NCBI GenBank assembly: GCA_030770425.1
Contig: JASJFT010000017.1
Coordinates: 186,001 to 250,000 of the forward strand
DNA: 64,000 nucleotides
Origin: Darksidea phi
Lineage: Eukaryota > Ascomycota > Dothideomycetes > Pleosporales > Lentitheciaceae
Direction of reading: 5' to 3'
In this document: positions 1 to 10,825 of the stretch, one piece after another
Position numbering within the stretch: position 1 is the stretch's first letter
Layout: every line of letters begins with the position of its first letter
The notes under the pieces: model-generated
Told to the model about the DNA's origin: nothing
Seen by the model: only the letters and a program-made list of their open reading frames with translations
Databases searched by the model: none
Position numbers and translations under genes: made by a program

Positions 1-1355
1 TGTTAGAATACTGCACTTTCGGTTAGCCTGTTCAGAGCGTCGGCCTCATCTCCTCATGATGTTACAACGCACATCATCGCGAATCCGTTATAGTATCCAA
101 GTGTGTTTCTTGATTCTATCAAAACGCTTGTCACTATCTGCTCATGTTAGTTCACTAAGTTTATGGAATCCGCTGACGTTCTTTTAGTGTAGATTAAAAG
201 GCAAACCGTGGTGCACCTTACCTAGGGACCTAGCGCACGATTGCGAAAAACCATTGAACTACAAACTGGGTACCCATCTAGCTTTACTATCTGCCCTTTC
301 CCCTAACATCTATCGAACCCCCGTTGTTGGTCATGTCAGATCGCTTTGCCCAACCTCGACTTGCGACAGCAGTTACAGTTCTAAGCACTAAGAGAAGATA
401 GTGAGGTCCGGCCTATAATTGCTGATCCCATTCATTCCGCATTTTCAGTGAACGGAATAAGCGAATAGCAGCTTCTTCAAGCTCGTGTCACCCAAGATAC
501 TCGGAATGTCACCGCATTTATTTCAGCCTTTATCTATCTGATAATGCCCCTCCTGCTAGCCGTACCTAACCAATATTTACCCATACCCCCAGTATATCAC
601 ACGTCTGCTGTGCGTATCCCTGTATTAAAATCGCCTCCGCGGTCAGCATGTGAACGAAGTGGTAGTGATATACAATGAATAAGCTTGATTGTATGTCTGC
701 TATGAGTGCGTGGTGTCGTTTATCCTAGGGAGAGTTCGAGATGATCTCGCCGAGTGTAGTAAGGGTGTTGCGCAAATACTAGCCGCATCACGAGGAAACG
801 TTTGGTCGCGTCGGTAGGCTATCGTGTTGTACACCGTCTCCTTCATATTCTATGCTCAAGTTGCTGATACCTAACGATTGGGGCAAGCAGTTGGATTTTG
901 CAATTTCATCGCATGTCGGAACCGAGTAATTAAAGAAATTAAAAGAGAACTTTAATAGAGTACTGGACTCATTAAGCTCATTCACTGGGAGAAGTGCAAC
1001 GTGAACCTCAGCTGTTTGCAACCTCTGTTAGATGGATAAATTTTCCTATAGAGTGGAGGACGGTATTATGTAGCAACAAATAGGCTTTTGACCACTCATG
1101 TGAGCCATACTTCCTCAGTTTATTCTATTGGCTTCAAAATATATTTATGTGCAGCCGATTGGAACAACTAACGACTCGGTTCGCCACCTTCCCTAATTAC
1201 CCCTCAAATGGTTCTGCCCCACTCCGCCCTACCCCTCAAGCTTACGTTTTAGATTACCTTTCAAACTACCATGCAAAGCCAGTTTCTCCCGGCTGGAAAA
1301 ACTAAATATGATTGATCTATGTGTTAAAAATCTTATAAATGTGAAAAACATACCA
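1..1355. other. AT-richer stretch without a recognisable gene
   Basis: No open frame here is longer than about 80 codons, and none resembles a known protein or has a plausible splice structure. The sequence looks richer in A and T than the gene-dense part that starts near 1.9 kb. I see no inverted repeat, tandem array or second RNA gene. The last 25 bases contain a TATA-like element belonging to the tRNA gene that follows. Confidence 0.5.
1334..1340 (+). promoter_or_regulatory. TATA-like element upstream of tRNA-Gly
   Basis: A TATAAAT stretch lies about 16-22 bases before the mature 5' end of the tRNA. This is a common place for an upstream element that helps TFIIIB at fungal tRNA genes. It is inferred from position and sequence only. 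Confidence 0.35.
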
Positions 1356-1488
1356 GCATCGATAGTTTAGGGGTAGAATTGAAGCTTCCCATATTTCGAT
1401 ATCTGCTTCAGGCACGGGTTCGAGTAAGTGACACGAGTAGGACTTCAATTGGAATTAGCCTAATACTTCGAAGGTCCCGTTCGATGCA
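1356..1488 (+). tRNA. tRNA-Gly (anticodon CCC) with two insertions
   Basis: This is a glycine tRNA gene reading CCC. The acceptor stem pairs 7/7 (1356-1362 with 1481-1487). The D-stem pairs 4/4 including two G-U (1365-1368 with 1376-1379), and its loop AGGGGTA has the A-box features. The anticodon stem pairs 5/5 (1381-1385 with 1405-1409), with loop bases TT, anticodon CCC at 1388-1390 and A37. The T-stem pairs 5/5 (1414-1418 with 1476-1480), and the discriminator is A1488. Two segments interrupt it: 12 bases (1392-1403) at the canonical 37/38 intron position, and 50 bases (1424-1473) inside the T-loop. Removing both leaves 71 bases, the usual tRNA-Gly length, with T-loop TTCGAGT. A T5 terminator follows. 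Perfect stems argue against an old decayed copy. Whether the T-loop insert is removed in the cell is unknown, and it splits the B-box, so transcription could also be affected. Confidence 0.75.
1424..1473 (+). other. 50-base intron-like insert in tRNA T-loop
   Basis: The insert separates T-loop bases 58 and 59. It begins GTAAGT, contains CCTAATAC (a CTAAT branch-like site about ten bases from the end) and ends AAG before G. These are the three signals of a short fungal spliceosomal intron, at the size of protein-gene introns in this window. The junction is ambiguous by one G. A short hairpin (ATTGG with CCTAAT) lies inside it. Alternatives are a second endonuclease-removed tRNA intron at an atypical place, an introner-like insertion, or a recent inactivating insertion. 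No similar segment was noticed elsewhere in the window. Confidence 0.6.
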
Positions 1489-1504
1489 GAAGTGCACATT
1501 CAAC

Positions 1505-1509
1505 TTTTT
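1505..1509 (+). terminator. RNA polymerase III terminator (T5)
   Basis: A run of five T begins 17 bases after the tRNA discriminator base, the expected form and distance for Pol III termination. This supports an intact transcription unit. Confidence 0.55.
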
Positions 1510-1862
1510 GCCTTTCTCCCAAAATACGCAGGTAGGAGAAAAGGCTCCATTTTTGCCGGCAATTGCGCATAGCCGGTAAGTCTTGAGGCAAGGCGTGTGC
1601 GAATCTCTTGCTACGATTATTAATGATCTGGGACTGGAATTAATCGAGAGGAATTCTTTATATATTGATCCGAAGCTATTATTGTGTGTAGAGTGTGGGT
1701 ATGTCACCTCTACTGTGTACAAACTCTTACTGTGTTTTGTTCTGACCTTATAGTGGGGACCCCTACTATACAAATCCAGATAAACATTAATCCAACGATG
1801 CTTCACGGAAGTTGAGTTTATTATCTTGTATCTATTTGCATGCGCCGGTAATAGAGCGCGCC

Positions 1863-2132
1863 CTACAAATTTTCTTTGAGCGTCAAGCCCGAGTACACCA
1901 TCTCAAAGACCTGAACGTCAACAGTCTCCCCACGTCTCTTCTTCAGTAGCACCTCCTTCTGCATCACCGTCGGCAACGATGCAACCGGTAAACCCCTCAA
2001 CACCCCGCTTTCCTTCTTTTGTAACCGAGGTCTCCTTGTGAAGATCAATCCACCGCCCTTCATGGTGTGCCTTAACCGCACGTCGTTGTAGCTGGAAAAG
2101 TTATGTTTTGGACTTGTGGTCTTTTTTGCCAT
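1863..2132 (-). CDS. small basic protein of unknown function (89 aa)
   Basis: An intact ATG-to-stop frame encodes 89 residues rich in Lys and Arg, with no signal peptide or membrane segment. I do not recognise a family. It lies upstream of and divergent from GET4, 570 bases away, at the point where the sequence changes from AT-richer to gene-dense. It could be a single-exon small gene, the last exon of a longer gene, or a chance frame. Missing homology information keeps confidence low. Confidence 0.35.
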   Translation of the reverse strand: MAKKTTSPKHNFSSYNDVRLRHTMKGGGLIFTRRPRLQKKESGVLRGLPVASLPTVMQKEVLLKKRRGETVDVQVFEMVYSGLTLKENL

Positions 2133-2702
2133 GGTGTATGTTTACAATCCTTCAAGTCTGAAAGGAACCAACAGACGCCGGAATAATGCTCACGAAGCCA
2201 TATCCATGGGTACGGATTGATTGGACGAATGAGCTTCTTCCGCACTGGAGGCTCGTCATATACTCATGAGAGTAGCCCAGGCGACCACTCAGAAGCACCT
2301 CCAGACCCTATCTCGGACCATTTGAATCTGCAAGACGCAGCGACTGAAAGATCGAGCAAGACCTAGCGAACACAACCGAGGGACGAGAGGAGGTTGATCG
2401 TGAACATACTTGCTCCAGATGAATATGCAGCACAGTATCGACCGTCTCCTATTCAATTGACACAACACACGCTTCTGGTCACCGTGAGCTGAAGCACTGG
2501 GTCATGGACGGAGCAAGCCAACGGCGCCATCCTGTGGCGGTGTTGAGTGAAAGATTCTGTCGGTACCCGCTGTTCGATATACGCCTGAAGCTTAATTTCA
2601 AAGTGGGGTCTTTCCTCTGGGCCTGTGCGTCATCGCCGCGGTCAACTTCATCCACGAAGCGCACCAGCCCCAAACATAACATCAGTCCCAAACTTCGCCA
2701 GT
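2133..2702. promoter_or_regulatory. intergenic region upstream of GET4
   Basis: This stretch separates the 89-aa ORF from the GET4 start codon. Short overlapping frames occur on both strands (for example 2479-2757 minus and 2504-2713 plus), but none looks like a protein. It presumably holds the GET4 promoter and leader. Confidence 0.4.
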
Positions 2703-3762
2703 ATGGCAAATAAAATTGAGAAGACCATTCAGCGCCAGCAGCAAAAGTGAGCTCCACTCGTCTCCCTCCACTCCTCTCTTAACCCTCCCACAGAATCGCA
2801 GAAGGCCAGTATTACGAAGCCCACCAACAGCTTCGTGTAATCGCCTCCCGCTACACTAAAGCATCGAACTGGGACGCCGCAACCGACATCCTCTACAGCG
2901 GCGCACAATCGCTCCTGCAAGCAGGCCAAGGTGGCTCCGGCGGTGATCTCTGCATATTCCTGCTTGATGTGTACCACAAAGGCGAGGTGAAGCCTGATGC
3001 GGCGAGCAAGGGCAAGCTTTTGTCGTTGTTGAGAGCCTTCCCGAAGGAGGAGCCTACACGCAAAAAGTTTGTTAATGAGATGGTCGGATGGAGCGCAAAG
3101 TGGGGCGAGTTCCCCGCGGGCGACCCAGAGCTGCATCATGTGGCAGGGTCACTGTATGCTGAGGGTATGTTTCAACCTTGACAATTAGACGCGATACTGA
3201 GCTGATTGTTCATTGCGTAGACCTTGAACCCTATGACGCAGAACGCCACCTAATCCTCGGCACAAAAGACTCTCCCGAGACTCTTGCCTCCCTCGAGTAC
3301 TCCTGGTATCAATCCGACGACTCACATACGGCGCCTCTCTACTGCGCCCGTGGCGTCCTGCCCTACCTCCTCTCGGGCAACCTCCGCGCCGCAAACAAAT
3401 TCTTTTTACTCTACACTTCCAAGCTTGCGCAGAATCCTTCCCTCGGCGTCCAACACGTTTCCACATCGCACTCCGATTTGCGCGTATATCCTAGCTTGCC
3501 GCTGTTGAACTTCCTTGGGCTGTTGTTGCTTGCGGTGGAGAGGGGTGAGGCGTCGCTCTTCAGGCAGCTGAAGAGCCATTATGCTAGTCACCTGAATGAT
3601 GTGAACTGGGGCGAGACACTAGATACGATTGGGGAGATGTATTTTGGGATTAGTCTTCCAAGGCAGAGCAATCCCATGATGGATATGTTGGGTAATATGT
3701 TCATGGGTGGAGGATCGAAAGCGAAGAAAGGTAATGCACCGGCTGCGGCGGGGCTGGACTGA
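2703..3762 (+). CDS. GET4: Get4, GET-pathway cytosolic factor
   Basis: Get4 with Get5 bridges Sgt2 to the Get3 ATPase in the cytosol, delivering tail-anchored membrane proteins to the ER. Exons 2703-2746, 2794-3164 and 3221-3762 give 318 aa, close to yeast Get4 (312). The first intron has a GTGAGC donor and the second GTATGT; the joined frame reads without break. The start is supported by the N-terminal helix that runs through the first junction into KIAEGQYYEAHQ, typical of the family. The rest is a helical repeat solenoid with the conserved stretch around LLNFLGLLLLAVERG and a C-terminal Met-rich MMDMLGNMFMGG followed by a basic, alanine-rich tail. It converges on LYS9, which ends 322 bases away. 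Family assignment is firm; the exact first exon is inferred. Confidence 0.92.
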
Positions 3763-4084
3763 GTGATTTTGTGTGGTCAGATCCATGAGTTATGATGGCA
3801 CGATACATGCATGGCGCGGTGCATATAAGATCTCGCAAATGTTGGCGAGATGATGTTTAGGGCTTGAGGTTTTCAGACTTTGATACCAGGACATATATAC
3901 GTGTATAAATATGACCTGAATGTCTCACAAGAGACGGGGTACGTCGAGCGTCTACCTAACGACCCTTTTGTCTACCTTTCTGTGGGGCTGATGCTGACTT
4001 TTCGCTTGCCAAATACCCCTTCCACGAGTGAGGCTTCCGAATTAGCGTTTGGTAGTTTCCAAAAATCGTCTAGGTCATGCGACT
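3763..4084. other. convergent 3' region between GET4 and LYS9
   Basis: Only short frames lie between the two stop codons. The stretch should contain both 3' untranslated regions and polyadenylation signals. I see no RNA gene or repeat. Confidence 0.5.
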
Positions 4085-5699
4085 CTACTGAGGAATGCTC
4101 TTCTCCTTGAACGCAATACCATACTTGTCCGTCAGCGTCTTCATCAATGGCCTGCATAGCTCCGGGCTCATTGGTGCAAGCACACCCTTCTCGCTGATAG
4201 TTCCGTCAAGCACCTGCTGCACCGCAACCGCACAAGGCACGCCTACCAACTTAGCCATCGCCGAATACCCACCGATCTCGCCATACTCAGCTAGTGTCGA
4301 TGTACGAATCTCCTTGCTGCCATCCTTGTTTTCAATCTCGAACTTGTGCTGAAGCATGACGAAGTCACGTTCACCTTCCTCGTACTGCATCTTCTGCTCG
4401 AGCGTAGCGCAGAGTGTGTCGAGCGGGTTACCACGGGGAGTGATTTGCTCATCAGAAAAGAGACCGATCCATCGGAGGCCGTTAATGATGCGCTCTTTGT
4501 CTTCAGTGGACTTGAATTTGGTCTTGGAGCTGATGGCCCAGATGAGATCTTCTTCTTTGTCACTTGAAGCGCCGAGGACCTTGGAGGTAGCCTCCTTCCA
4601 GGTACGCTTCTCGCCTTCCTTGAGGAAGTCCTTCGGTTCATCAGAGAGGAAGCCAATGTCGACGAGGCACTTGATATACTCGGGGAAACCCTGGTATCGC
4701 AGAGTTCCGCGAACGATTGTCTGAGCTTCGGGAATGTTGTAGCGCTCCTTATAGGGGGTGGAGTCACGGTTGGGGTACGCGACGAAAGCGTAACCAGGGT
4801 AGATGAAGTACGGCTGTGCCTCAGCCATTAGTTCCGGACCCTCGATCTCAACGATCTTGCCATCCTTCCAGTACTTGGCCGCGTTCCGCAGCGCAAGCAG
4901 CACGCCGCGCGAACTCCACGAGAACTTGTATCCGAGCGGGTTGTCCGAGGCTTCGGGCGCAGGCAGACCACCGCAGTATGACTTGAAGGAGAGGATCTTG
5001 CCGCCTGCCTTGTGTACTTCGTCAATGGTAAGGACGGCGGAGAGATGATCGATTCCGGGGTCGAGACCGATCTCGTTCATAACGGTAATGCCAGCTTCTT
5101 TCGCTTGTGCGTCAAGCTCGGTCATGGCGGGGGAGACGTACGAGGTGGTTACCACGTGCTTCTTTTTGCGGATGGCAGACTTGATAACAGTTGCATGGTG
5201 GGTGTAAGGAATTAAGCTAATAACAACGTCAACCTTCTCCACTTCGGCGTCGAGGGCGGCATCGTCGTTGACATCGAGCTAGACAAGTTAGTAGTGCTGG
5301 ACGAAAACATTTGAGGAGAGCAAACATACGCTGATGGCGGAGGCATTCTTGATGCCGTTGGCTAGCTTCTGTGCGCTCTCTAATGTCCTGCAAGCTAGAG
5401 GATATCAACAGTGTCTTCTCGTCTTGGTGATCGAATAGCGTACCAACAGTGACTTTGATGCCAGAGTTTCCGAGGATCTCAGCGGTTGGTCGGGTCACGA
5501 AACCTGCACCAAGCAGAAGAACGGAGCTACATATTGATTAGTTCCTTCTGTACGGATTGTGGCATCAACGTCTGCACTCACTGGCCGGTGGTGTTGCCGC
5601 TGACATCGCCAAGAACGGACTGGAATTTGTCTGTGTCGAATTAGCATTGCGTTGAGATACGTCAACTACATAGATACACTCACTGATGACTGCCTCCAT
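4085..5699 (-). CDS. LYS9: saccharopine reductase (glutamate-forming)
   Basis: This enzyme (EC 1.5.1.10) condenses alpha-aminoadipate semialdehyde with glutamate using NADPH to form saccharopine, the penultimate step of fungal lysine synthesis. Five exons on the minus strand (5684-5699, 5582-5630, 5444-5526, 5330-5394, 4085-5278) give 468 aa, slightly longer than yeast Lys9 (446). The Rossmann motif LLGAGFV is at about residues 26-32. Downstream are family signatures VDVVISLIPYTHH, MNEIGLDPGIDH, SYCGGLPAPEASDNPLGYKF and ITPRGNPLDTLCA. The first four exons are tiny; junctions were fixed by keeping the conserved CRTLESAQKLA and LDVNDDAALDA segments in frame. The first about 20 residues precede the Rossmann strand and are less certain. 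It is divergent from SEC15 across 372 bases. Confidence 0.95.
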
Positions 5700-6071
5700 C
5701 TTGTATGACTTCAAGAATTGGGATAGAACGTACAAAGTGCGAGGAGATATATATTTATTATTGCTCCGAGTCGGAATTTTCGAAACTAGTGCAGCGTCAT
5801 CGGAGCAATCGTATGCCCCGCAGCGCCACTCAACAGGGGCCAAGGGGTGGATTAGCGCTAACCTCAAGATGAAATGCATCACGTGAGCGGGTGTTACCGA
5901 GATCGATTCCGGCGACGTGAATGTTCGGGGACCACGTTTCATCATCCAGCCAGCAACCTCTACATGAACACTTTCGGGGTTTGAAAAGGGTAGCGCGAGG
6001 GCATTAGCATAGAACACTAGAGCGATTGAAAAGAGTTTGGCGCGCTTTAGTCGTGTTAGGCAGCCTTCGAC
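5700..6071. promoter_or_regulatory. divergent promoter, LYS9 / SEC15
   Basis: The 372 bases between the two start codons must serve both genes. I looked for a Lys14-type TCC(N5)GGA palindrome and did not find a convincing one. No other coding potential is apparent. Confidence 0.45.
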
Positions 6072-8559
6072 ATGCCTTCCGCCACGGATTACAGGGACGA
6101 GTTGTGGATCGCCATCAAACAAGTATATCACCAACATCCTCAACAATACCGTATATTATTACTAACCGCAGGCCAGATATCACAGTCAACCTCGGATCAA
6201 GACTACATCGAGCAATTAGTCCCCGTTATGAAAGATGCGCGGTACACCAATCAGCTCCTCCAAGCCTTCGACCAGTTCTCCACCGACAAAGAATCAGAAA
6301 TAGAACGAATATGCAGCGCCAACCACCAGGAATTCGTCAGCTCCGTCAACTCCCTTTTACAAGTTCGCCAAGGAACCGTTGACATGACGGACGAGATCCT
6401 GTCTCTCAATGCATCGATCCAGGAGAGCATCGACAGGCTCGCGGCGCAGAAGAAGGCTCTCGTTGACTCGCGTGGTGTGCGCCAGAATATTAATGAAGCG
6501 AATCAGGCGCTGAATGCGTGTTTGGACGTGCTGAGAATCGCGAATCAGGTGTATGATCTACTAAAAGAGAAGAACTATTATGCGGGTTTGCGCTCACTGG
6601 ACGAGCTGCAGACCATCCATCTCAAAAGCATCAGTCGATACAAAATCGCAGAATGGATCGATAAGAATGTACCTGCGATTAGGGAGCAGATCCGTGATGC
6701 TGTCAAGTCAGACCTGAGCATGTGGCTTTACAGGATCCGCGAGTCGTCGCAGTTCTTGGGCGAGGTCTCATTCTACGGCACCGAAGTACGCCGGACGAGG
6801 AACCAAGAGCGCGGCGAAGCGGACGCGCGCTTTAGCAAGTTCAAGCTAAACTCCGCAATCGAACTCGTAGCGGACGAAACCGATGAATTCGACGTCCTAA
6901 ACTACGAAGAAGCAGCCATCGAGACCGACTTCACGCCCTTGTTCGAGGCCATGCACATCTATGACACCCTAGGCAAGAGAGAGCAGTTCAAAGAGGAGTA
7001 CACAAAAGACCGGAAGGAACAGGCAAGCTTGACAATGCCCCAGAGCCTGAGGCTGCTCGACGAGGACTGTGGGGATTTGAGCAGTTTGTTGGAAAGCATT
7101 GCAGGCTTTTCAATTATTGAGAAGGCTACGCAGGCGAAAACCACCAATCTACGAACACAGGCAGATGTTGATGAGCTTTGGGATACTATGTGCGCCAAAG
7201 CTATCGAGCTTATTACGGTTGCTCTACCCACTGTCGACAACGACGAGCTACTTCTGAAGATTAAGGGCCGGATAGCTCTTTTCATGCTGACGATGGAGGT
7301 TTGTACCCTCCGAGCAAGTGACTTATTCCAAGCTGATTCGTGTCCAGAAATGGGGGTATAACGTCTCAGCCATGAAGGATCTTCTCCTCACCCTCTTTAC
7401 CAAGTACTCAGAGCTCCTCAAACAACGTTTCAGCGACGACTTCCAAGAGATCGTCACAACAGACGATTACATGCCTATGCCCATCAACAGCATCGAAGAA
7501 TACGACAAAGTCGTAACCGTCAGCTGGTACACACCCGACAAAGACCGAGAAGAACTGACGTATGTCCTCGCCTCTTCCCTCTCCGAACACAACAGATGAC
7601 TAACCGAGTCCCACAGCTTCCCATGTGTTCTTCCCTTCTCCCAAATGTACCCCCTTTGCTGCATCGACATCCGCAACTTCCTCAACCAAATCTATCTCTT
7701 CAGCGATGACTACTTCCAGAAATCCACAATCATAGACTCTACTTTGCGCGCCTCGCTCGATGATCTGCTCTGCCAAAATGTCTGCCAATCCCTGCTCGAC
7801 CGCCTCTCCTCGCAATATCCAGGCCAGATCGTTCAGATCCTGACGAACCTCGAACATTTCGAAACAGCTTGCTCAGAACTGCAATCTTTGCTGTTCGAAG
7901 CGCGGAGCTCCCCCTCTGCTCCAGGGCCCGTTGTCCTCGCTGCTACAGAGAAGTTCAAAGCAGCGAAGAAAACAGCGTCTGACCGGATCTTCGAACTAGT
8001 CAATTCCAAGATTGACGATCTAATCGAACTAGCAGAATACGACTGGATGTCCACTAAACCGCCCATGTCCGCCGAACCGAGCGAATACATGGGCGAATTA
8101 ACGCGTTACCTCTCCAATATAATGTCTTCGGTGCTCCTCGCCCTCCCAACCGAGATAAAAGAATTCATCTACTTCGACGCTCTCTCCCACGCCACCACAG
8201 CTATTCTCAACCTCCCGCTTGACGACAGCGTTCGTCGCATTACGCCGTCTGCCGTGAAAACTCTTGCGAATGACACTCGCTATCTGGCTGCTTTTGTGGA
8301 GGGCTTGGGCAATCCTATTTTAATGGAGAACTTGGACGAGTTGACGCAGACGGTGGCGCTAATGGGGACAGAGAATAGTGATGAATTTTACGATATGACT
8401 CTGAGGAATAAGAAGTATAGTCGAGTGGATAATATGAAGGGCGCCATACTGTTGGAGAAAGTGGCAGAGGGGGCCCAGGTGCAGGCGCAGAGTCCGGCAA
8501 AGCCAGTGGAGAGAGAGAGGTTTGGAACCTTAGGGAGTCGGTTTGGGCTGGGGCGGTAG
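6072..8559 (+). CDS. SEC15: exocyst complex component Sec15
   Basis: Sec15 is the exocyst subunit that binds the Rab GTPase Sec4 on secretory vesicles and helps tether them to the plasma membrane at growth sites, such as the hyphal tip. Exons 6072-7298, 7348-7559 and 7617-8559 give 793 aa. The N-terminal part (about residues 85-210) is a long helical, coiled-coil-like region. The middle and C-terminal parts match the Sec15 family, including WGYNVSAMKDLLLTLFTKYS, FSDDFQEIV, DDYMPMPINS, FPFSQMYPLC-like and IRNFLNQIYLFSDDYF segments. Intron donors are GTTTGT and GTATGT; the second acceptor restores TFPCVLPFSQ. It converges on RAI1 188 bases away. Assignment is firm. Confidence 0.93.
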
Positions 8560-8747
8560 ATGGAATAGGAGTTGTGTTAGCGATGAAGATGTGGCATTTT
8601 GGCATGATGTATCATAGAGTTATGGTATGCATTTCTTGGAATTGGATATTGTTGTTCGTCCGATTCGTCATGCTAAATTGCCCGCACGTCGCTCCATGTC
8701 ACATCTGCCGGCATAGACACATGCTGAAAATAACTGTTCGTACGCGT

Positions 8748-10073
8748 CTACTTCTCTGATTCGTTTTGTAGCGTCTCCATTCTCCACTTCAGAAAACTGT
8801 TACTGACGATATCCCCGGTACCTTCGCGAACTCTCTGCACCTCCACCACTCCTGACTTCTTTCTAAGTGTAATTCTATACACTCCATCCCCCTTTACTGT
8901 GTCTTTCAAATGCGCCAAAAAAGCAGTAGCGAAGTTGATACAAACGTTTCCATCCCAACAAGCCGTCCCCCTCCTTACCATGCCAGGTATCTTGCCCGTC
9001 TCAAACTCCTGCACCCCTTTCAAGATCCCATTCTTACTCCTCCACCCCACAACAATCTTGGGCACACCGAGGAGGAAAGACTGGGCCCAGAACTTTAGCA
9101 ACTTGCGTTCAAATTTCAAAACGTCGCGATTTGACGGATTAGGCGGAAGTTCTTCAGACGTCTTGAGCTCGACCCATGGGATGGGTTGGTTGGAAGAAGC
9201 AGGAGGTTTAGGACCGGAGAGACCGTCGACTTCACCACCAAGGAGGAGCGTGTGTGGGCCGAAGGACGTTGATATAATGGAGCAGTGCTGCGCGTGGTTA
9301 GACACCCTCTCCTTCGTCCGATTGTGTATAACTTCCTTTGGTGTGTCCGGAGGCGGTGTGGATAACAGGGCCAAGGTTTCAAACTTGTAGCCCCAATACG
9401 TCATCATCTGTTGACTCTGCTGGTTTGGATCCTGATATCGCGGCGGTGGACGGCTGGCTTGCGCCTGACGGTCGGCGTGTCGCGCTGGAAAGTCTTCTTC
9501 GATGTATATCGTGCCCTCATGCAGAGTCGCGAACATGCTGAACTCGGCGAACATGTCGAAAGGTGCGGTCATTATCTTGGTCATCATGCCTCTCCAGGTC
9601 ACGAAGTCAGCCTTCTCTCTTGTACCTCCTTTCTTCTCCTGCGTTATGAGTGCTTGGAGCAAGCTATCCAAATGCGGATCCTCGGTATCCTCGTAATGTC
9701 GAAATGTGTCGAAGCCTTCTTTTAGATCCGCGCCGAGCTGTGGAGGGCAGTAGTAGCTGATTGATGAATCATCGTCGCGGTATGCGTGATGTTCATCGTA
9801 GGAGAAGCGGGCAACTTCGCGAGGGCGCTTAATAGTTGCTGAGGTACCCTGAAAGCGATTGACCGGTTGGATGGAAAAGCGGTGGATCTGGGAAGAAGGA
9901 CCAAGGCTGTTTGATATCGGAGCAGTCGGAGGGGTAATTGAGGAGACTGGAGGGGGAGCAGGTCGCGATGGCGCATGGGTGCGCCGGCGTTTCTGGGGTG
10001 GTGAGGGTAGATCGTCGTCGGGCGATGAGGGGGGATGCGGAGGTTTCGCAGGGAGGCTCGACGGAGCAGGCAT
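8748..10073 (-). CDS. RAI1: Rai1/DXO-family decapping nuclease
   Basis: Rai1 partners the nuclear 5'-3' exonuclease Rat1 and removes incomplete or non-canonical 5' caps in mRNA quality control. A single exon encodes 441 aa. Residues 1-80 are Pro/Ser-rich and disordered with a basic cluster near 28-32, a possible nuclear signal. The catalytic fold follows: GYKFE at 228-232, EVDG at 281-284 and ELKT at 302-305 match family motifs whose acidic residues and lysine bind metal and substrate. An RGMM segment at 161-164 matches the upstream conserved block. No intron is needed. It is divergent from the 157-aa gene, with only 230 bases between start codons. Confidence is high from the three motifs and length. 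Confidence 0.92.
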   Translation of the reverse strand: MPAPSSLPAKPPHPPSSPDDDLPSPPQKRRRTHAPSRPAPPPVSSITPPTAPISNSLGPSSQIHRFSIQPVNRFQGTSATIKRPREVARFSYDEHHAYRDDDSSISYYCPPQLGADLKEGFDTFRHYEDTEDPHLDSLLQALITQEKKGGTREKADFVTWRGMMTKIMTAPFDMFAEFSMFATLHEGTIYIEEDFPARHADRQAQASRPPPRYQDPNQQSQQMMTYWGYKFETLALLSTPPPDTPKEVIHNRTKERVSNHAQHCSIISTSFGPHTLLLGGEVDGLSGPKPPASSNQPIPWVELKTSEELPPNPSNRDVLKFERKLLKFWAQSFLLGVPKIVVGWRSKNGILKGVQEFETGKIPGMVRRGTACWDGNVCINFATAFLAHLKDTVKGDGVYRITLRKKSGVVEVQRVREGTGDIVSNSFLKWRMETLQNESEK

Positions 10074-10303
10074 TGAGGTACGTGGCTGCGCGATAGGTGG
10101 GAGCGGAACAAATGGTGTTTGAAGCTCAGCTCCATTCCACCCCGCAAGCCACCTCCGCGCTACGGCGCGTCAAATCTACCAGCACCGCAAAACACCAGAC
10201 AATCGCCGAGCTGCTTGCAACAACACTCAGCCATCCCAATTGGATTTCTCCCACTCAACAATTCCAAACCCCACATTCCAGGATTCGGCCTCCTTAGTCG
10301 ACC

Positions 10304-10825
10304 ATGGACCACCGCCGTCCCGTCCGCCCACCTTCAACCGCCCGCCGCGCCCTCTTTCACGCCACAACAGCACGCCGTCATCCCCACCTATCAAACTCTC
10401 TGCACAGCCAAAACTCGCTCCACGCCTCAAACCCTGCCTCCGTCAACGTCAACGCCAGACCTAGCATACCCATCGCGACCGAAGAGCCCGACTCTGCCAA
10501 CGATCTCGTTGAGCGCGACAGCACGGGCAACTACAAGATTAGCGCGCCTATTACGGCGATGAAGATGGGGTTAGGAGGTGTGAGGACAGAGGCGGATGAG
10601 GAGGTGGAGCAGGAGAAGCAGATGATCGCGTTGTATGGGAAGGAGAACTGTCACTGGGACCAGGCTAGTACGTGGGAATATTTGGGGTTTGAAGGGCGAG
10701 GCTAACCATGAATAGCGATACTGGAGGAGATTAAAGTGGCGCTGCAGTCAAGCTGTGAGCGAAAAGTGCAGAGCTTGGAGCAGGATAGGTGGATGTTTGA
10801 GGGAGACGGGACGGGCAAAGGATAA
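10304..10825 (+). CDS. conserved-looking fungal protein of unknown function (157 aa)
   Basis: Two exons (10304-10667 and 10716-10825) are joined by a 48-base intron with a GTACGT donor, a GCTAAC branch site and a TAG acceptor. The N-terminal half is Arg/Ser/Pro-rich and disordered. The C-terminal 60 residues are acidic and helical, ending in a region with DQATILEEIKVALQ and DRWMFEG, which looks like a constrained motif. I do not recognise the family. A frame upstream (10097-10297) is in the same register but ends in a stop, so it is not part of the gene unless spliced. The ideal intron signals are the main reason to accept the gene. Confidence 0.65.

Noticed and set aside
10119..10562. 147-codon plus-strand frame overlapping the 157-aa gene in another register.
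   Set aside because: It is a shadow of the spliced gene, which has a branch site, good splice sites and a constrained C-terminus.
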